A DNA stretch of 15,424 bases from Methanosarcina sp. (GTDB taxonomy: Archaea; Halobacteriota; Methanosarcinia; Methanosarcinales; Methanosarcinaceae): positions 1 through 15,424 of the forward strand of contig JADGNM010000014.1 of the NCBI GenBank assembly GCA_017883485.1, read 5' to 3'. Of the stretch, positions 1 to 8,410 are shown one piece after another; position 1 is the first letter of the stretch, and every line of letters starts with the position of its first letter. Made by a program: the position numbers and the translations under genes. Below the pieces are notes generated by a model that was given only the letters and a program-made list of their open reading frames with translations, searched no databases and was not told the origin of the DNA.

Positions 1-612
1 CTGCGCTAAAGCTGCATAGTCACCATAAACTGTAAACATAAAATTATTCAGTGGAGAAAACTGTAATAATGCATAATATCTCTTATATTTATCAGTTTCC
101 GGACCATTACTTGAATTGTTGGCAGCTTTAATCCAATATTTAAAAGAACCATCGCTGATTATTTTCCCTTTCAGATCAACACCCAAATCTCTTGATGGAG
201 CTATACCACGTAAATCCATAATGGTTTTTTCCAGCGATCTGTAACCCCATGCTCCTTCGGAAACATCGAATGTCGGAGTAGGTGAAATACCAAAGAACAT
301 GTCAGAACCACTGAATATATTCTTCCACTGAAGCCAAGCGTCTTTAACCATTACCCCTACTTTGCCGCCTGATGTAAGGGAATTGATAGTTTGATCAGCT
401 TCCAGACGGAATCTTGTGTTGAATGATTCAGAAATTGTGTAGTCAGTTGTAATGTATATTCTTCTGAACTGGAACCCATTCATATTTGCCTTTGTTGAAT
501 CACTAACTGCTGCATTATAGAAATAATCTCCAAACGCCAAACCACTGAATTTGGGCTGAGCATTTATAACACTTATGAACAAAATTGGGACTAAAAATAG
601 ATAAAATCTAAT
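1..612 (-). CDS. Bacterial outer-membrane beta-barrel porin, N-terminal part, no start codon, runs off window edge
   Basis: The minus strand is open from the codon after the mcrA stop down to base 1. From about 612 it encodes a hydrophobic, signal-peptide-like segment (IRFYLFLVPILFISVINA) followed by QPKFSGLAFGDYFYNA, then about 180 residues of alternating polar and aromatic character. Stretches such as GFQFRRIYITTDYTI, FRLEADQ, KDAWLQWKN, RSLEKTIMDLRG and SRDLGVDLKGK resemble phosphate-selective-porin-like outer-membrane proteins of the Bacteroidetes/Ignavibacteria type; this family call is from memory of such sequences, not a search. No ATG, GTG or TTG lies at the expected N-terminus and there is no ribosome binding site: the bases before the signal peptide are the T-rich tail of the mcr terminator. 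Archaea of this kind have no outer membrane, so the fragment is foreign here, either by a chimeric join or, less likely, by transfer. The C-terminus is outside the window. Confidence 0.8.
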   Translation of the reverse strand, partial: MRFYLFLVPILFISVINAQPKFSGLAFGDYFYNAAVSDSTKANMNGFQFRRIYITTDYTISESFNTRFRLEADQTINSLTSGGKVGVMVKDAWLQWKNIFSGSDMFFGISPTPTFDVSEGAWGYRSLEKTIMDLRGIAPSRDLGVDLKGKIISDGSFKYWIKAANNSSNGPETDKYKRYYALLQFSPLNNFMFTVYGDYAALAQ

Positions 613-623
613 CGAAAATAAGT

Positions 624-660
624 CAAAAAAAGAGAAAAGAAGTAGACCAGAAGGCCTACT
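624..660 (-). terminator. mcr operon terminator: hairpin plus T-tract
   Basis: On the minus strand, 27 nt after the mcrA stop, AGTAGGCC (660-653) and GGTCTACT (648-641) form an 8-bp stem with one G-U pair around a TTCT loop. A pyrimidine tract ending in seven T follows (640-624). It is the expected end of the mcrBDCGA transcript. It also marks the last sequence that is clearly methanogen DNA before the porin-like coding sequence begins. Confidence 0.75.
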
Positions 661-687
661 CTGTTTTAATGTTTTTGAATATTGAGT

Positions 688-2403
688 TTACTTTGCGGGC
701 ATGATGAGAGATCTGTCACCAGCAGCCACGAACTCTCTCATGGCACCACGGCCGAACTCTCTCCTGGGCTCAGCGAAGTTGAAGGGCATGAGATCGTCAG
801 CGAAGCAGACCTTGATGAGTGGGTTGACGGTGAATGCGTCGCCGCGGCCTGCGTGGGCTGCCTGAGCGATACCTGCGTATCCACCCTGGTGACCGACGTT
901 CATTGCGTAGTTCGGGTAGTTCGGACCACGGAGTTCGTCTGGGAGACCTTCATCGCCCTGGTAGGACAGAACGTTTGTTGCACCGCACTGGTCCTGCAGG
1001 TCGTATCCGAAGAAGCCGAGACGGCCCCATGCTTCCTTGTGCAGGTACATGGAAAGGTACCAGCCTGAGAGACCGGCATTTGCGTTGGCGGTTGCGAGGG
1101 AGCAGGCGACACCGGCTGCGGCTGCGAGCACGGTTGCTCTCTGGGACCCACCGAAGTGGTCTTCAAGGGCGGTCGGGAACTTCTCGTAGGTCTCGATACC
1201 GTAGACTGTGGACTCGGTTGCGATGTCCTTTACGACGTCGAGGGTTGCCTTTATCTTGTTGTTCGTGCCTACGTTTGCAGCGCCTTTGTACTTGTCGTTG
1301 ATGTAGTCGACGTTGTAGTACACGTTGTTGTCGAGGATGTCATCGGTGTATGCAGCTGTTGCATACTGTGTGAACCCGACACCACCGGACATGTAGGATC
1401 CGAGCCAGATCTGGTCGTAGAGCATACAGCCTGCACCTACGACTTCGAGAGCGACCTTTGCCGGATCATCAGGCACTGTGCGGCTTGTCTGGATGATGTC
1501 TGAGATGTGACCGAAGGACAGTCCACCGGGCTCGTTAGGGCCACGTGCACGCCTTGCGGGCAGCATTTCACCCATTGAGACCAGAGCTGCGTGCTTTGCA
1601 GCGAAGGCCAGGTCAGCGACGGCTGCTTCACCGGCGCACATGTTGTATGCGGAGATGAAGGTCATACCGATCTGCATGGCTGCCCACCTGGAGGTCTGAG
1701 CACCGTCAGTTGTCCTGGAGACGATTGTCGGGATGTGGATTGCCTGCCAGGAGGTCTTGCCGATTGAGGCCTTAATCTGGGCTGCCTGTTCTGGTTTGAA
1801 TTCCTTGTTAATGTTGATCAGGAACTGCTTGTCGATTTCGTCTGCAAGTCCGTCGTCGCCTGTGAAGACTTTGACGAAACAGTCGTCGACAAGTGCAGGG
1901 TGTGTCTCGACCATCATTTCCTGAACCACTGCTGCACCGGGCATGGCGTGGTTGAGGACTTCAAGGTAGTGATTGATGGTTTCTGGGGTAACTTCCTTAC
2001 CCAGCCTCTTCTCAAGGGTCTCGTGAGCAAGGTCAAGACCGACAATGCATGTTCTCCTGATGTCGTCCCACATCTGCTGCATTGCAGCGTTGTTTACAAA
2101 GTGGAGGTCATCAGGTTCGCAAACGATATCTGTGCCGGATATGGTGTAAGGAGTAATTGCACGCTGACCGACAGGAACACCGGAGTGCATGTACGGGTTG
2201 TAGAATGCAAGGCCTCTCTTCTCTGCGATTTCCTTTCCGGCCTTAATCATTTCGGCCTTTCTGGGGTCCTGCGTAGGGCCAAGCCTCAGGAATTTTTCAG
2301 TCTTGCTGGTAATATCGCCACCAGCTACCTTATTTGTACCAAATTCCTGTGTGAACTTGACTTCCATTGACTTTTTGAATTTAGAGAAAATATCTGCTGC
2401 CAT
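688..2403 (-). CDS. mcrA: Methyl-coenzyme M reductase I, alpha subunit
   Basis: McrA is the large subunit of the cytoplasmic (McrABG)2 enzyme that uses nickel cofactor F430 to turn methyl-CoM and CoB into methane and the CoM-S-S-CoB heterodisulfide. The start is the ATG at 2403 ([11 protein letters not shown]), preceded by GAGGTGA five bases upstream. An upstream in-frame extension to 2472 lies inside mcrG and is not used. The product is 571 residues, one more than the roughly 570 I recall for Methanosarcina; the extra residue is near 310. Key residues are in place: Gln161 (F430 axial ligand region), His271 (N-methyl-His site in AAKHAAL), Arg285 (5-methyl-Arg site in LPARRARGP), Gln421, Gly466 (thioglycine site in [10 protein letters not shown]), Asp471 and Cys473 (S-methyl-Cys site). 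Last gene of the operon, 10 bases after mcrG, with a strong terminator behind it. Codon use is GC-richer than the flanks, as expected for a very highly expressed gene. Confidence 0.99.
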   Translation of the reverse strand: MAADIFSKFKKSMEVKFTQEFGTNKVAGGDITSKTEKFLRLGPTQDPRKAEMIKAGKEIAEKRGLAFYNPYMHSGVPVGQRAITPYTISGTDIVCEPDDLHFVNNAAMQQMWDDIRRTCIVGLDLAHETLEKRLGKEVTPETINHYLEVLNHAMPGAAVVQEMMVETHPALVDDCFVKVFTGDDGLADEIDKQFLININKEFKPEQAAQIKASIGKTSWQAIHIPTIVSRTTDGAQTSRWAAMQIGMTFISAYNMCAGEAAVADLAFAAKHAALVSMGEMLPARRARGPNEPGGLSFGHISDIIQTSRTVPDDPAKVALEVVGAGCMLYDQIWLGSYMSGGVGFTQYATAAYTDDILDNNVYYNVDYINDKYKGAANVGTNNKIKATLDVVKDIATESTVYGIETYEKFPTALEDHFGGSQRATVLAAAAGVACSLATANANAGLSGWYLSMYLHKEAWGRLGFFGYDLQDQCGATNVLSYQGDEGLPDELRGPNYPNYAMNVGHQGGYAGIAQAAHAGRGDAFTVNPLIKVCFADDLMPFNFAEPRREFGRGAMREFVAAGDRSLIMPAK

Positions 2404-2413
2404 TGTGGTCACC

Positions 2414-3160
2414 TCATTTCGGCTGGAATCCGTATATTGTTCTCTGATCGAAAATTCTGTGTACCCATTCAACGACTTCTGCGTCGTCCTTGAAGGCTAC
2501 ATTGTCTACACGGTAGATTGTGGTCCTCTTTGCTGCTTCTTCAGCGGACATTGGCTTGCCGAGGTTTACTTTCCTGTCTAGTGGAATCCCAACCTGGTCC
2601 TTGTCCATAATGACGGTGCCGCCTTCGAGTCTTCTCCTGTCGAGCATGTCGAACATTACACCGTCTTCCTGGAGACGGACAGAGTGCCCGTGCACGGTAC
2701 AGCCGCGCATGCCAGCGAGTGCGGGGTCACTTATTTCTGTTTCCATCTGGACTTTTGCACACTTTTCCATGTCCCTCTCACGGGCTTCGACGATCTGACG
2801 ACCGGAAAGGGTACCTGGGTCTACACCTCTGAAGTTGATTGCTGCAAAGTATGATCTGAAGTACGGGGTAGCAGGTGCGTTGTACATCGAGTCGGTAAAC
2901 TGGACATACCTTACTCTGTCACCGGCTTTTGCACCAGGTGTGGCTTCGACAACTTCACGGGCTGAGTCTGCGGGCTCTCCCATCTCTGCAAGTGGTGGGT
3001 GGGTGCTTGGGTAGTCGCTCCCTGGGGCGCGGTGTCCTAGAATTGCGGTTAAGTCTTCATCTGAAATTTCCCTGAGTTTCTCAAGTTTTCCAGACATGTG
3101 TTTTCTTCTGTTAGCGGCAACTGATGTTGCGCCTGGATAAAACTGTGCTTTGTATGCCAT
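2414..3160 (-). CDS. mcrG: Methyl-coenzyme M reductase I, gamma subunit
   Basis: McrG is the smallest MCR subunit and helps form the F430 and coenzyme M pockets at the alpha/beta/gamma interface. The product is 248 residues starting [19 protein letters not shown] and ending YGFQPK, matching the usual family length. It contains the conserved [16 protein letters not shown] stretch near the N-terminus, [14 protein letters not shown] and LDRRRLEGG further on. I chose the ATG at 3160 over an upstream TTG at 3169 because AGGAG lies nine bases before the ATG and the family begins with MAY. The start is one base after the mcrC stop, so translation is probably coupled. The stop at 2414 overlaps the ribosome binding site of mcrA. 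Confidence 0.98.
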   Translation of the reverse strand: MAYKAQFYPGATSVAANRRKHMSGKLEKLREISDEDLTAILGHRAPGSDYPSTHPPLAEMGEPADSAREVVEATPGAKAGDRVRYVQFTDSMYNAPATPYFRSYFAAINFRGVDPGTLSGRQIVEARERDMEKCAKVQMETEISDPALAGMRGCTVHGHSVRLQEDGVMFDMLDRRRLEGGTVIMDKDQVGIPLDRKVNLGKPMSAEEAAKRTTIYRVDNVAFKDDAEVVEWVHRIFDQRTIYGFQPK

Positions 3161-3161
3161 C

Positions 3162-3782
3162 TCATGCAACTCCTTTATGATCTTCTAATTGGTCTAATGT
3201 AGTCTTGACAGCTTTGACGACTGAATTTAGCTTGTCCCTGGGACAGGCGTCACCACGTGTAACTCCACTTATCATATCCGTTACAATTCCCTTCGTACGG
3301 ATATTTTCATCCCTTGGCATCACTAATCTCGTCTTTATCCCTGCTTCTGCAAAATCCTCGAAATCTACCGGGATCTGGCTAACTATAATCGCCGGGATAT
3401 TAGCCCTGCTCAGGATTTCCCTTGTTTTTCTGATTACATGGTCCTTGATATTTCCGAAGTGAATCACAGCCAGCTTGTGCATCTCAATTTGTGCGACTTC
3501 TATCGGACTCAACAAAAAAGATCCGGTCACCAGCCCTGATTCGGGGATTCCGGAACCAGAATAGAGTACCAGCACACTGACCTGGATGTTTTCCTTCCTC
3601 ATGCCATAAGTGATCTCACATACCGGTTTTGTGATATGTCTCTGGCCGGGACTCATGGCAATAGCAACGACGTCGGCATGGCCGGCTTCCGAGAGAGTGC
3701 CCCGCTGGGCAAGTCCTCCTCCTCTTCCAAGCCCTCCGCCGCATCGGCAGTCAACTACCTGGGTTTCCCGATCGATCATCAT
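3162..3782 (-). CDS. mcrC: Methyl-coenzyme M reductase operon protein C
   Basis: McrC is not part of the mature reductase. It has been found in the ATP-dependent protein complex that reductively activates the nickel of F430, so it is regarded as an activation factor. The 206-residue product starts MMIDRETQVVDC; either of the two adjacent ATGs (3782 or 3779) could be used. It has a Cys-rich, Gly-rich N-terminus with Cys12 and Cys14 followed by GGGLGRGGGLAQRG. The middle contains MSPGQRHITKPVCEITYG and the C-terminal part VTRGDACPRDK. It lies between mcrD (6-base gap) and mcrG (1-base gap) as in other Methanosarcina operons. Identity is clear; the exact biochemical role is inferred from the family. 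Confidence 0.96.
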   Translation of the reverse strand: MMIDRETQVVDCRCGGGLGRGGGLAQRGTLSEAGHADVVAIAMSPGQRHITKPVCEITYGMRKENIQVSVLVLYSGSGIPESGLVTGSFLLSPIEVAQIEMHKLAVIHFGNIKDHVIRKTREILSRANIPAIIVSQIPVDFEDFAEAGIKTRLVMPRDENIRTKGIVTDMISGVTRGDACPRDKLNSVVKAVKTTLDQLEDHKGVA

Positions 3783-3788
3783 ACGCTC

Positions 3789-4304
3789 TCACTCATCTTT
3801 ATCTTCTTCTTTCTTTTCTTTCTCTTGTTTCTCGATGAAGACGAGCTTGTTTATCTTGGCCTTGGGATCTACCATACCAAGCATGCTAGGGTCTGCTTTT
3901 GGACCAAGTTTAGCATAATCAGTTACAGTAGGTTTTCTCCGGAAGAAGTATCCTTCCCTGAATTCAAAAGAGAACGGGAGCATTTTTTCGCATACTTCCC
4001 TGACTTTTTCCTTAGCTTCGGCGTTTGAGAGTTCAACCCTGATCCTGCCTACACAGATCTCCAGTTCAATAACCTGATCCCCGATCTGAATAGGCTTTCT
4101 TAGCGGATGTTCAACTTTTTCCCCGGTGCCCGGGCCAGCGCCTACTTTTTCGGGCAGCCTGTTGCCCTGCACCATGACACGGATTATTCCGTCCACCTTA
4201 TTAAGCTCGGTCATGAGCATTTCAGCTGTTTCGGGGGAGAGGATTCTACTGGGAAAAATTTCAATTTGAATAGAATCCTCCGAGTTTGAAGCAGAGTCTG
4301 ACAT
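3789..4304 (-). CDS. mcrD: Methyl-coenzyme M reductase operon protein D
   Basis: McrD is an accessory protein that associates with MCR and is thought to assist assembly or cofactor handling; it is absent from the active enzyme. The product is 171 residues. It begins with a short acidic and serine-rich segment, then QIEIFPSRILSPETAEMLM, a core with IRVMVQGNRLP and FREGYFFRRKPTVTDYAK, and ends in a highly charged Lys/Glu tail (EKQEKEKKEEDKDE). The start ATG at 4304 has AAGGT seven bases upstream. It follows mcrB by 22 bases and its stop overlaps the weak ribosome binding region of mcrC. Confidence 0.95.
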   Translation of the reverse strand: MSDSASNSEDSIQIEIFPSRILSPETAEMLMTELNKVDGIIRVMVQGNRLPEKVGAGPGTGEKVEHPLRKPIQIGDQVIELEICVGRIRVELSNAEAKEKVREVCEKMLPFSFEFREGYFFRRKPTVTDYAKLGPKADPSMLGMVDPKAKINKLVFIEKQEKEKKEEDKDE

Positions 4305-4326
4305 CGTTAGACCTTAAATTATATTT

Positions 4327-5631
4327 TTAGAGCGCTCCTGCAACTGCCTTAATCGGCTCGCGGAATTCTGGAATTCCACCAAACACGTCTCCAATCAGGC
4401 CGGATGTTGATTCGATTGTGAACATCTGGGTACCTGCATCCAGAGCTACTGCTGCGCATACGCATGGAATTGCGAATCCTCTTGAGTGCCTTGTAACGAC
4501 GTGGTTACCGTTGAAGACACCGGGTCCGCCGCCGCCATAAATGGAGTGGCTGAAGAATGAGAACCCTACTGCGACACCCTCTACTTTACCGTAGTCGCAT
4601 CCTGGGAGACCGGTTTCCTTCTCAAGTATGTCGTTGAAGTAAAGGAGTGTTGCAGAGACACCCTGCGCTGCACGGGCTGCACCACAGTTTACAACAGTGG
4701 ATGCAAGTGTACCGGCTGCTGCATAGGCATTCCATTTGGCAACATCTTTTGCCTTGTAGAATTTGTATCCGGAGGGAGCGGTCTTGTCAACGGAAATTAC
4801 ACCGTCTTCAATTGCCTTGCCGACAATTGACTGGATAACGGTTCCAATGGTACCGGTCTTTCCGTTTTCCTTTATGACACTGCATAAGATGTTGTTGGCG
4901 TTAAGGCCCTGGTATGCGAGACCGAGGAGCTGGTGCCTCTCGAACATACCGACTGCGCCGCCCATCTCGAAAATACCAGCCTGCTCATAGATGCTGGAAA
5001 GAGCTGAGGAGTTTATTGCAGACCTGCTGGTGATTGCTGCAACGTGGTTGGCCATGATGTTCCTGAGAGAGAAGCCAAGACCTTCGTTGTTCTGGGGGAT
5101 GCTCAGAATGCTTGCAACGTTTCCGCCCATGAGGTCCATTGTCTGCGGGTAGCTTCCCCAGACAGCGCCCTTAACCATGGGTGCGTCGTACATGTCGGTT
5201 TTGAACATGTCCAGAATTGCCTGGGTGACTGCTGCTGCACCGACTGTGGTTGCGGACATGTAGTCTGCACCGGCGACCATTCTGGATTCCGGGACCTGAA
5301 CGAGCAGGCTCTTTCCGCCCTTCAGGACCTTTACATTGGTGTCGTCGCCGTCGTCGACTTTAACAAGGTCTTTTACCTTTGCTGCAAGTGCATCAACATT
5401 GCCTACAAGGTCGTATTTGAGTTCACGGCCAAGGATCTGACGGCCCTTTCCGCCCATCTTACCGCTAGCAAGTGCGCCCTGAATACCTGCGATAGAGATT
5501 GCAACAGACCTCTTGGTGTCCGTAATAATTTTTTTAATTGCTGCGTTTCTTGTTGGAGCAAGTTTCATTATATCGACATTGCTCTCGAGCAGTTTTCCTC
5601 TGTCGTCGTAGATGTCTACTTTGTCAGACAC
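4327..5631 (-). CDS. mcrB: Methyl-coenzyme M reductase I, beta subunit
   Basis: McrB is the beta subunit of methyl-CoM reductase; it contributes to the coenzyme B channel and the F430 pocket. The product is 434 residues, the usual length, starting [20 protein letters not shown]. Conserved stretches include [54 protein letters not shown] and the C-terminal [20 protein letters not shown] with [14 protein letters not shown]. The start codon is GTG at 5631, with a near-perfect AAGGAGG eight bases upstream. It is the first gene of the operon, behind a leader of roughly 110 bases if the promoter assigned at 5766-5782 is right. Confidence 0.98.
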   Translation of the reverse strand: MSDKVDIYDDRGKLLESNVDIMKLAPTRNAAIKKIITDTKRSVAISIAGIQGALASGKMGGKGRQILGRELKYDLVGNVDALAAKVKDLVKVDDGDDTNVKVLKGGKSLLVQVPESRMVAGADYMSATTVGAAAVTQAILDMFKTDMYDAPMVKGAVWGSYPQTMDLMGGNVASILSIPQNNEGLGFSLRNIMANHVAAITSRSAINSSALSSIYEQAGIFEMGGAVGMFERHQLLGLAYQGLNANNILCSVIKENGKTGTIGTVIQSIVGKAIEDGVISVDKTAPSGYKFYKAKDVAKWNAYAAAGTLASTVVNCGAARAAQGVSATLLYFNDILEKETGLPGCDYGKVEGVAVGFSFFSHSIYGGGGPGVFNGNHVVTRHSRGFAIPCVCAAVALDAGTQMFTIESTSGLIGDVFGGIPEFREPIKAVAGAL

Positions 5632-5765
5632 TTTAATTTCCTCCTTAATTTATTAAAATAATTTTGGGATTGGTCACCTATTCGAGTGCTTTTACACTCA
5701 TAAATCAAGTACCGCGTCGTTTTGAAGTGTCCACTTTCCCAATGGAATTTCATTCGTTTAGAAGG

Positions 5766-5782
5766 TACTTAAATCTTTTGTG
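5766..5782 (-). promoter_or_regulatory. Candidate mcr operon BRE/TATA box
   Basis: Read on the minus strand this is CACAAAAGATTTAAGTA: a purine-rich BRE-like element followed by an ATTTAAGTA TATA-type box. The usual spacing of about 25 bases would start transcription near 5745, leaving an mcr leader of about 110 bases ending in the AAGGAGG of mcrB. The same element with two deleted A residues recurs in front of mmp10. The assignment is from sequence only. Confidence 0.5.
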
Positions 5783-5953
5783 TTCTCCGCTAGATGAATT
5801 GGTATTTTTTTTTAAAAATACTTTTATTAAAATGAGATCTATTTTTAAACAATTATGTGAAAAACGCAATCTCAAGGAGAATGAACTTTTCATGTTACTT
5901 AAAGCCGCCAAAAATGTACATCGACACTTAAAAAATTATTTTTTGATGAAAAT

Positions 5954-5968
5954 TGAGATTGAATCTCA
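5954..5968. repeat. 15-bp palindrome TGAGATT-G-AATCTCA, candidate operator
   Basis: This is a perfect 7-bp inverted repeat with a one-base centre between the two divergent promoters, about 40 bases upstream of the mmp10 TATA box. Further partial copies lie at 5833-5838 (TGAGAT) and 5868-5874 (AATCTCA). The arrangement resembles a binding site for a dimeric regulator, but no regulator can be named. Confidence 0.4.
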
Positions 5969-6008
5969 TTTTTGTTTACATGTAGTTTACTTAACTTGAG
6001 AATTATAC

Positions 6009-6023
6009 CACAAAGATTTAGTA
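6009..6023 (+). promoter_or_regulatory. Candidate mmp10 BRE/TATA box, near-leaderless transcript
   Basis: CACAAAGATTTAGTA matches the mcr core promoter apart from two missing A residues. A start about 25 bases downstream of the TATA box falls near 6045, within a few bases of the mmp10 ATG at 6050. That agrees with the absence of any GGAGG-like ribosome binding site before this gene, which is unusual in this window. Confidence 0.45.
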
Positions 6024-6049
6024 ATATTCGTGTAATACGAAAGTTTAAT

Positions 6050-7285
6050 ATGGAAGTAGTTGTCGATGTTGGCGGAAATCCCGGGGTAGACTGCAGAGGC
6101 TTTTGCAAATATTGTTATTTCAAAAGAGTTAAGGATGTCCAACCTCTTGGGTGCAGGTATTGTCTACCGTTCAAAAAAGGGTGCGATTACTGCACCCGCA
6201 GTGTAAAGGAGTCATACTCGGGTTTCAAACCTCTTCAGATAGTACTGGAAGAAACTGCAAGAAAACTCTATTCTGCAAGCGGGGAAATAAAAAAATTTAC
6301 GGTCAGCGGAGGAGGCGATTTAAGCTGTTACCCTGAGCTGAAAAATCTTATTGCTTTCTTATCTCAGTTCAATATTTCAATACATCTTGGGTATACAAGC
6401 GGAAAAGGCTTCAGCAAACCTGGAGACGCTCTTTTCCATATAGACCATGGAGTCACGGAAGTGAGTTTCACTGTCTTTGCTACTGATCCGGCTTTAAGAG
6501 CCGAATATATGAAAGACCCTGAGCCCGAAGCTTCTCTGCACGTCCTGAGGGATTTCTGTGCCCACTGTGAAGTATATGGGGCAATTGTGCTCATTCCAGG
6601 AGTAAATGACGGAAAAGTCCTTGATAGGACATTGAGCGACCTTGAAATCATGGGTGCAAAAGGAGCAATCCTGATGAGATTTGCAAACTTTGCGGAAAAC
6701 GGGCTGATCCTGAATAACTCTCCCATTATCAAAGGCGTAACTCCACATACGGTTCAAGAATTCACCGAGATTGTACGCAGTTCGGCAGCCAAACACTCTT
6801 CTATCAGAATTACCGGGACCCCGCTTGAAGACCCTTTAATTGGGTCCCCTTTTGCCATTCGGAATATTCCCGAAGCCCTTGAGAAACTCCCGAAGGTTAC
6901 GAAAAAAGCCACTATCATCACAGGCCAGATAGCAGCTCCAAGATTGAAGGAAATCTTTGACGCCCTTGGAGGAACCGTTAACGTAGTCTCTCCAAAAAAA
7001 GACATCGGATGCCTCATCACAATTGAAGACCTCAAAACACTTGATCTTTCTGAAGTGAGTGAGACCGTCTTTATCCCGGGAAGGGCTTTTGTCCACGATA
7101 TGGAAGTTAAGGAGGCTCTCAAAATAGACGGAGTTGACAGGATTGTTCGGAGGGGCCCGGAGTGTCTTTCTGTAGATGGGGAAATGTCGATAGGCATGAC
7201 CAGAGAAGAAGTTCTGGAACTGGAAATCGAAAATCTCACCGAACTAATAGGACAGATAAACTCACTGGGACTACCTGAAGGATAA
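6050..7285 (+). CDS. mmp10: Radical SAM, cobalamin-dependent arginine C-methyltransferase acting on McrA (methanogenesis marker protein 10)
   Basis: Mmp10 methylates C5 of the active-site arginine of McrA (Arg285 here) using SAM, a [4Fe-4S] cluster and cobalamin. The 411-residue product begins [19 protein letters not shown]. Cys15, Cys19 and Cys22 form the CxxxCxxC radical SAM motif, followed at once by Tyr23, which I recall as an unusual cluster ligand in the Methanosarcina enzyme. Cys35, Cys38, Cys45 and Cys48 (CxxC-x6-CxxC) fit the mononuclear iron site. [14 protein letters not shown] (about 85-98) is a SAM-binding glycine motif. The C-terminal third, from about residue 285, is the cobalamin-binding part. 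I placed the start at 6050 because upstream in-frame codons (from 5972) are not family-like. It is transcribed away from the mcr operon that encodes its substrate. Confidence 0.96.
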   Translation: MEVVVDVGGNPGVDCRGFCKYCYFKRVKDVQPLGCRYCLPFKKGCDYCTRSVKESYSGFKPLQIVLEETARKLYSASGEIKKFTVSGGGDLSCYPELKNLIAFLSQFNISIHLGYTSGKGFSKPGDALFHIDHGVTEVSFTVFATDPALRAEYMKDPEPEASLHVLRDFCAHCEVYGAIVLIPGVNDGKVLDRTLSDLEIMGAKGAILMRFANFAENGLILNNSPIIKGVTPHTVQEFTEIVRSSAAKHSSIRITGTPLEDPLIGSPFAIRNIPEALEKLPKVTKKATIITGQIAAPRLKEIFDALGGTVNVVSPKKDIGCLITIEDLKTLDLSEVSETVFIPGRAFVHDMEVKEALKIDGVDRIVRRGPECLSVDGEMSIGMTREEVLELEIENLTELIGQINSLGLPEG

Positions 7286-7663
7286 AAACTTATCAAATCT
7301 AAAAGCTTTCAACTGGAATTAAGAAAAGCACATACTCTATTAAAAAATGAGCTAAGAATAAAGTACAGATAATCAAACAGATAATACATAAATAGTGTTT
7401 TAATTATATAATTGCGCCCGAAAATTAATGGAAAATAGTCAGTTCAATAAAATAAAATTTAGCTAGTCTAGTTTTAAACAAGGGTGAAATATTGGAACAG
7501 GTATTATTTTAAGAAGAAATCTGGACTATATAAAATAATGAATGGGAATTTTTTAGTAAAAATTTTCGTATTTTCGGTTTTCCAAACTGCCCTGCCTCCT
7601 TCCCATCCGTCAGTATGAATTTTTTGATGATCTTAAAATTTTCTTTTTTTTCTTTTATCTTTC
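7286..7663. other. AT-rich intergenic region between convergent mmp10 and DP2
   Basis: These 378 bases lie between the 3' ends of mmp10 and the DP2 gene. I see no convincing coding sequence. A 26-codon ATG ORF at 7538 (plus strand) has no good ribosome binding site. A pyrimidine tract at 7636-7662 could end plus-strand transcription, and TTTTT runs near 7553-7570 on the minus strand could end DP2 transcription. A short GC-rich patch at about 7587-7613 stands out but forms no clear hairpin. Confidence 0.6.
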
Positions 7664-8407
7664 TCAGCGCGCAGATCCGGACATGAAATCCGAAAGTCTA
7701 AGCTGCTTAACTTTGTGGTTTTCGAACAAAGAACATATATCATTATCCAGAAGTTCGATCCTCTGTCGAGTATAACTGGAGACACTATATCTTTCCCCAA
7801 TCTCTTTCGAAACCTCAAGATATTTACGAACAGCTCCCTCATGCACGGTTAACACTATATTGCCTCCGCACTTTGGACATGAGCCGATAAGGGGAGGACG
7901 CCTGAACTTTTCTCCGCACTTGACACAACGCATCCGCTGCCTGGAAAAAGAGCGAAGGTTTCCCAGAAGGTCGGGAAGAAAGTGAGACTTGAGCACTCTC
8001 TCAGCTACATCCGGAGCATCTACTGCCCTGATCTTATTAGCAAGGGAAAGTTGAGCTTCCATTTTATCGATCATGCTTCCCAGAGTTTTATATGAGGATT
8101 TTAGCGGGCCTGCAGCAATATCCGTAGTTCCGTGTGTAAACATGAAATGCTCGTACTGCTCCGGAGTTCCAAGCCGGCTGCTAACAAGGTCCATAATACC
8201 CTCAATTTCAGTGGGATTTTTGATCTCCTGAGTAGCCCTATAGAACTCAAGAGGGTACTTCGCAGACACGTCTATATTATGCGCTTCTTTATCTACTTCT
8301 TTGGGGTCGATTCGTGTGGTGAGTACAAGAGGAGCATCCATTTTTCCCCCTCTCTTGTCCGGAAGATAAGATCTTGAAAAATTAAGGATTCCGTCCATAA
8401 GGAGCAT
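7664..8407 (-). CDS. polC: DNA polymerase D large subunit DP2, C-terminal part, separated by an in-frame TGA
   Basis: The 247 codons from the ATG at 8407 continue DP2 in the same frame, two codons after the stop at 8411. They begin [20 protein letters not shown], the stretch that normally follows CDGDED in one continuous chain. They include [22 protein letters not shown] and a zinc site with Cys161, Cys164, Cys177 and Cys180 (numbered from 8407). The tail Q235-LRLSDF-M242 fits a PCNA-interacting (PIP) motif, QxxLxxFM. The ATG could act as a restart: GAGG lies eight bases upstream, though those bases also encode the conserved DED residues. Separate from the N-terminal part it would lack half of the active-site fold. 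It is a true split subunit, a recoded gene, or one gene with an error or nonsense mutation. Confidence 0.93.
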   Translation of the reverse strand: MLLMDGILNFSRSYLPDKRGGKMDAPLVLTTRIDPKEVDKEAHNIDVSAKYPLEFYRATQEIKNPTEIEGIMDLVSSRLGTPEQYEHFMFTHGTTDIAAGPLKSSYKTLGSMIDKMEAQLSLANKIRAVDAPDVAERVLKSHFLPDLLGNLRSFSRQRMRCVKCGEKFRRPPLIGSCPKCGGNIVLTVHEGAVRKYLEVSKEIGERYSVSSYTRQRIELLDNDICSLFENHKVKQLRLSDFMSGSAR

Positions 8408-8410
8408 TAT

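Larger units (their letters stand above)
5632..6049. other. Divergent mcr/mmp10 intergenic control region
   Basis: This 418-base AT-rich stretch separates the GTG of mcrB from the ATG of mmp10. I see no convincing gene in it. On the mcr side the presumed leader RNA contains GAGTG-TAAAAG-CACTC (about 5683-5699) and AAGTG-GA-CACTT (about 5723-5734), two small dyads that could fold. The middle carries repeated TGAGAT/AATCTCA heptamers, and both edges carry similar BRE/TATA boxes. These are listed separately. Confidence 0.7.

Noticed and set aside
1..690. A readthrough fusion of McrA with the porin
   Set aside because: The porin frame happens to be in phase with the mcrA TAA stop. But a terminator hairpin lies between them and the porin has its own signal-peptide-like start, so the shared frame is coincidence.
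682..1503. Several plus-strand ORFs opposite mcrA (128, 155 and 115 codons)
   Set aside because: They are antisense shadows of the GC-rich, strongly codon-biased mcrA. They have no ribosome binding sites and low-complexity Arg- or Val-rich products.
2404..2472. N-terminal extension of McrA to an upstream start
   Set aside because: It overlaps the end of mcrG. The ATG at 2403 has GAGGTGA at the right distance and matches the family N-terminus.
7538..7618. 26-codon plus-strand ORF in the mmp10-DP2 gap
   Set aside because: No ribosome binding site and no recognisable features; the length is within chance in AT-rich DNA.
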